A program made the translations under genes and the position numbers. From contig JAFLTK010000271.1 in assembly GCA_022511505.1 (NCBI GenBank), forward strand, positions 1 through 7,534: a stretch of DNA of 7,534 nucleotides. Reading direction: 5' to 3'. This document shows positions 7,350 to 7,534 of this stretch, piece by piece; the stretch's first letter is position 1, and every line of letters begins with the position of its first letter. Source of the DNA: Muribaculaceae bacterium. GTDB taxonomy: Bacteria; Bacteroidota; Bacteroidia; Bacteroidales; Muribaculaceae. The notes beneath the pieces are model-generated. The model was given only the letters and a program-made list of their open reading frames with translations, was not told the origin of the DNA and did not search any database.

Positions 7350-7399
7350 TTACCGAATGTTACACTTGCGGTGTTTATAGCCGGTGCGTCATTCGGTAA
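7350..7399 (-). promoter_or_regulatory. Inverted repeat in the ung leader
   Basis: TTACCGAATG (7350-7359) and CATTCGGTAA (7390-7399) are perfect 10-bp reverse complements with a 30-nt loop. A small ACAC/GTGT hairpin (7362-7365 and 7371-7374) lies inside the loop. If transcription starts near 7402, as the promoter predicts, the stem forms at the very 5' end of the ung mRNA, about 45 nt before the ATG. It could be an mRNA-stabilising structure, a cis-regulatory RNA or a DNA operator. It matches no riboswitch class that I recognise. Confidence 0.55.
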
Positions 7400-7408
7400 C
7401 CGACAGTA

Positions 7409-7439
7409 CAAATATAGCGATTTTTCGGCAAATATCTAA
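7409..7439 (-). promoter_or_regulatory. Probable Bacteroidetes-type promoter for ung
   Basis: On the minus strand TATATTTG (7416-7409) fits the TAnnTTTG -7 consensus perfectly. TTAG (7439-7436) sits 19 bp upstream as a one-mismatch -33 element. The predicted start of transcription is near 7402, giving a leader of about 95 nt. This placement also argues against the upstream ATG at 7411 as the ung start. Confidence 0.6.
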
Positions 7440-7450
7440 CATCTAATATA

Positions 7451-7471
7451 TATTCTCTATTCACTATTCAC
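7451..7471. repeat. Three tandem 7-bp repeats
   Basis: TATTCTC, TATTCAC and TATTCAC follow one another directly (7451-7457, 7458-7464, 7465-7471). They lie just upstream of the ung promoter. Short heptanucleotide arrays of this kind can vary in copy number by slippage; here the array is only three units long and could also be a regulator-binding site or chance. Confidence 0.5.
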
Positions 7472-7480
7472 ATCAAGACA

Positions 7481-7521
7481 GGGCAAACCCGGAGCGAAAA
7501 TGTTTCGTTCCGGGCTCGCCC
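7481..7521. terminator. Strong long hairpin, possible terminator of an off-window gene
   Basis: CCCGGAGCGAAA (7488-7499) pairs with TTTCGTTCCGGG (7503-7514), a 12-bp stem with one G-T pair and a 3-nt loop. After a symmetric 3 x 3 internal loop, GGGC (7481-7484) pairs with GCCC (7518-7521). Neither strand shows a proper T-tract after the outer stem; on the minus strand the inner stem is followed only by TTT. It most plausibly ends a minus-strand gene to the right of the window, but a repeat-family palindrome is also possible. No gene is visible in 7417-7534. Confidence 0.42.
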
Positions 7522-7534
7522 AAAAAGATTAGCT

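Noticed and set aside
7307..7411. 35-residue N-terminal extension of uracil-DNA glycosylase
   Set aside because: It overlaps the predicted -7 box and leader hairpin, and the Met at 7306 gives the standard N-terminus and length.

Overview
The window looks like chromosomal DNA of a gut-type Bacteroidales bacterium, probably Muribaculaceae-like, although the family-level call is an inference. Three things support this. Several protein families are typical of Bacteroidetes: a DUF4038/GH140-like hydrolase, DUF4923, DUF3109 and a type IX secretion plug protein. There is a textbook Bacteroidetes promoter (TTTG-N20-TATCTTTG). The start codons lack Shine-Dalgarno sequences. I see no mobile element, tRNA, rRNA or CRISPR array.

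Left part (plus strand): the window opens inside a secreted-type glycoside hydrolase (1-1176, N-terminus missing). A consensus promoter at 1194-1225 then drives a tight three-gene run with gaps of 15 and 17 bp. These genes encode a membrane-bound nucleotide-sugar 4,6-dehydratase of the WbpM/PglF/CapD type (1283-3274), an exported DUF4923 lipocalin-like protein (3290-4024) and a hexapeptide-repeat sugar O-acetyltransferase (4042-4611). The dehydratase and acetyltransferase fit together as makers and modifiers of surface-glycan sugars. The role of the exported protein between them is unknown.

Right part (minus strand, read from right to left): a promoter at 7409-7439 precedes ung, uracil-DNA glycosylase (6644-7306). 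Then come a type IX secretion system plug (DUF5103) protein (5279-6562) and a cysteine-rich DUF3109 protein (4608-5213). The DUF3109 gene meets the acetyltransferase gene tail to tail, and their stop codons overlap. The ung leader contains a perfect 10-bp inverted repeat.

The most notable unexplained structure is a 31-nt element, AACTT-N12-GTTGAAGTTTATAG on the minus strand. It occurs 8-9 nt after the stop of both ung and the plug gene, so also upstream of both the plug and DUF3109 genes. Each copy can form a small hairpin. It may be a shared processing, attenuation or operator site linking the three minus-strand genes. The right edge (7417-7534) holds no recognisable gene. It contains a 3 x 7-bp tandem repeat and a strong long hairpin at 7481-7521. 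Apart from these regulatory structures the genes are ordinary, and I see no clear new multi-gene system.
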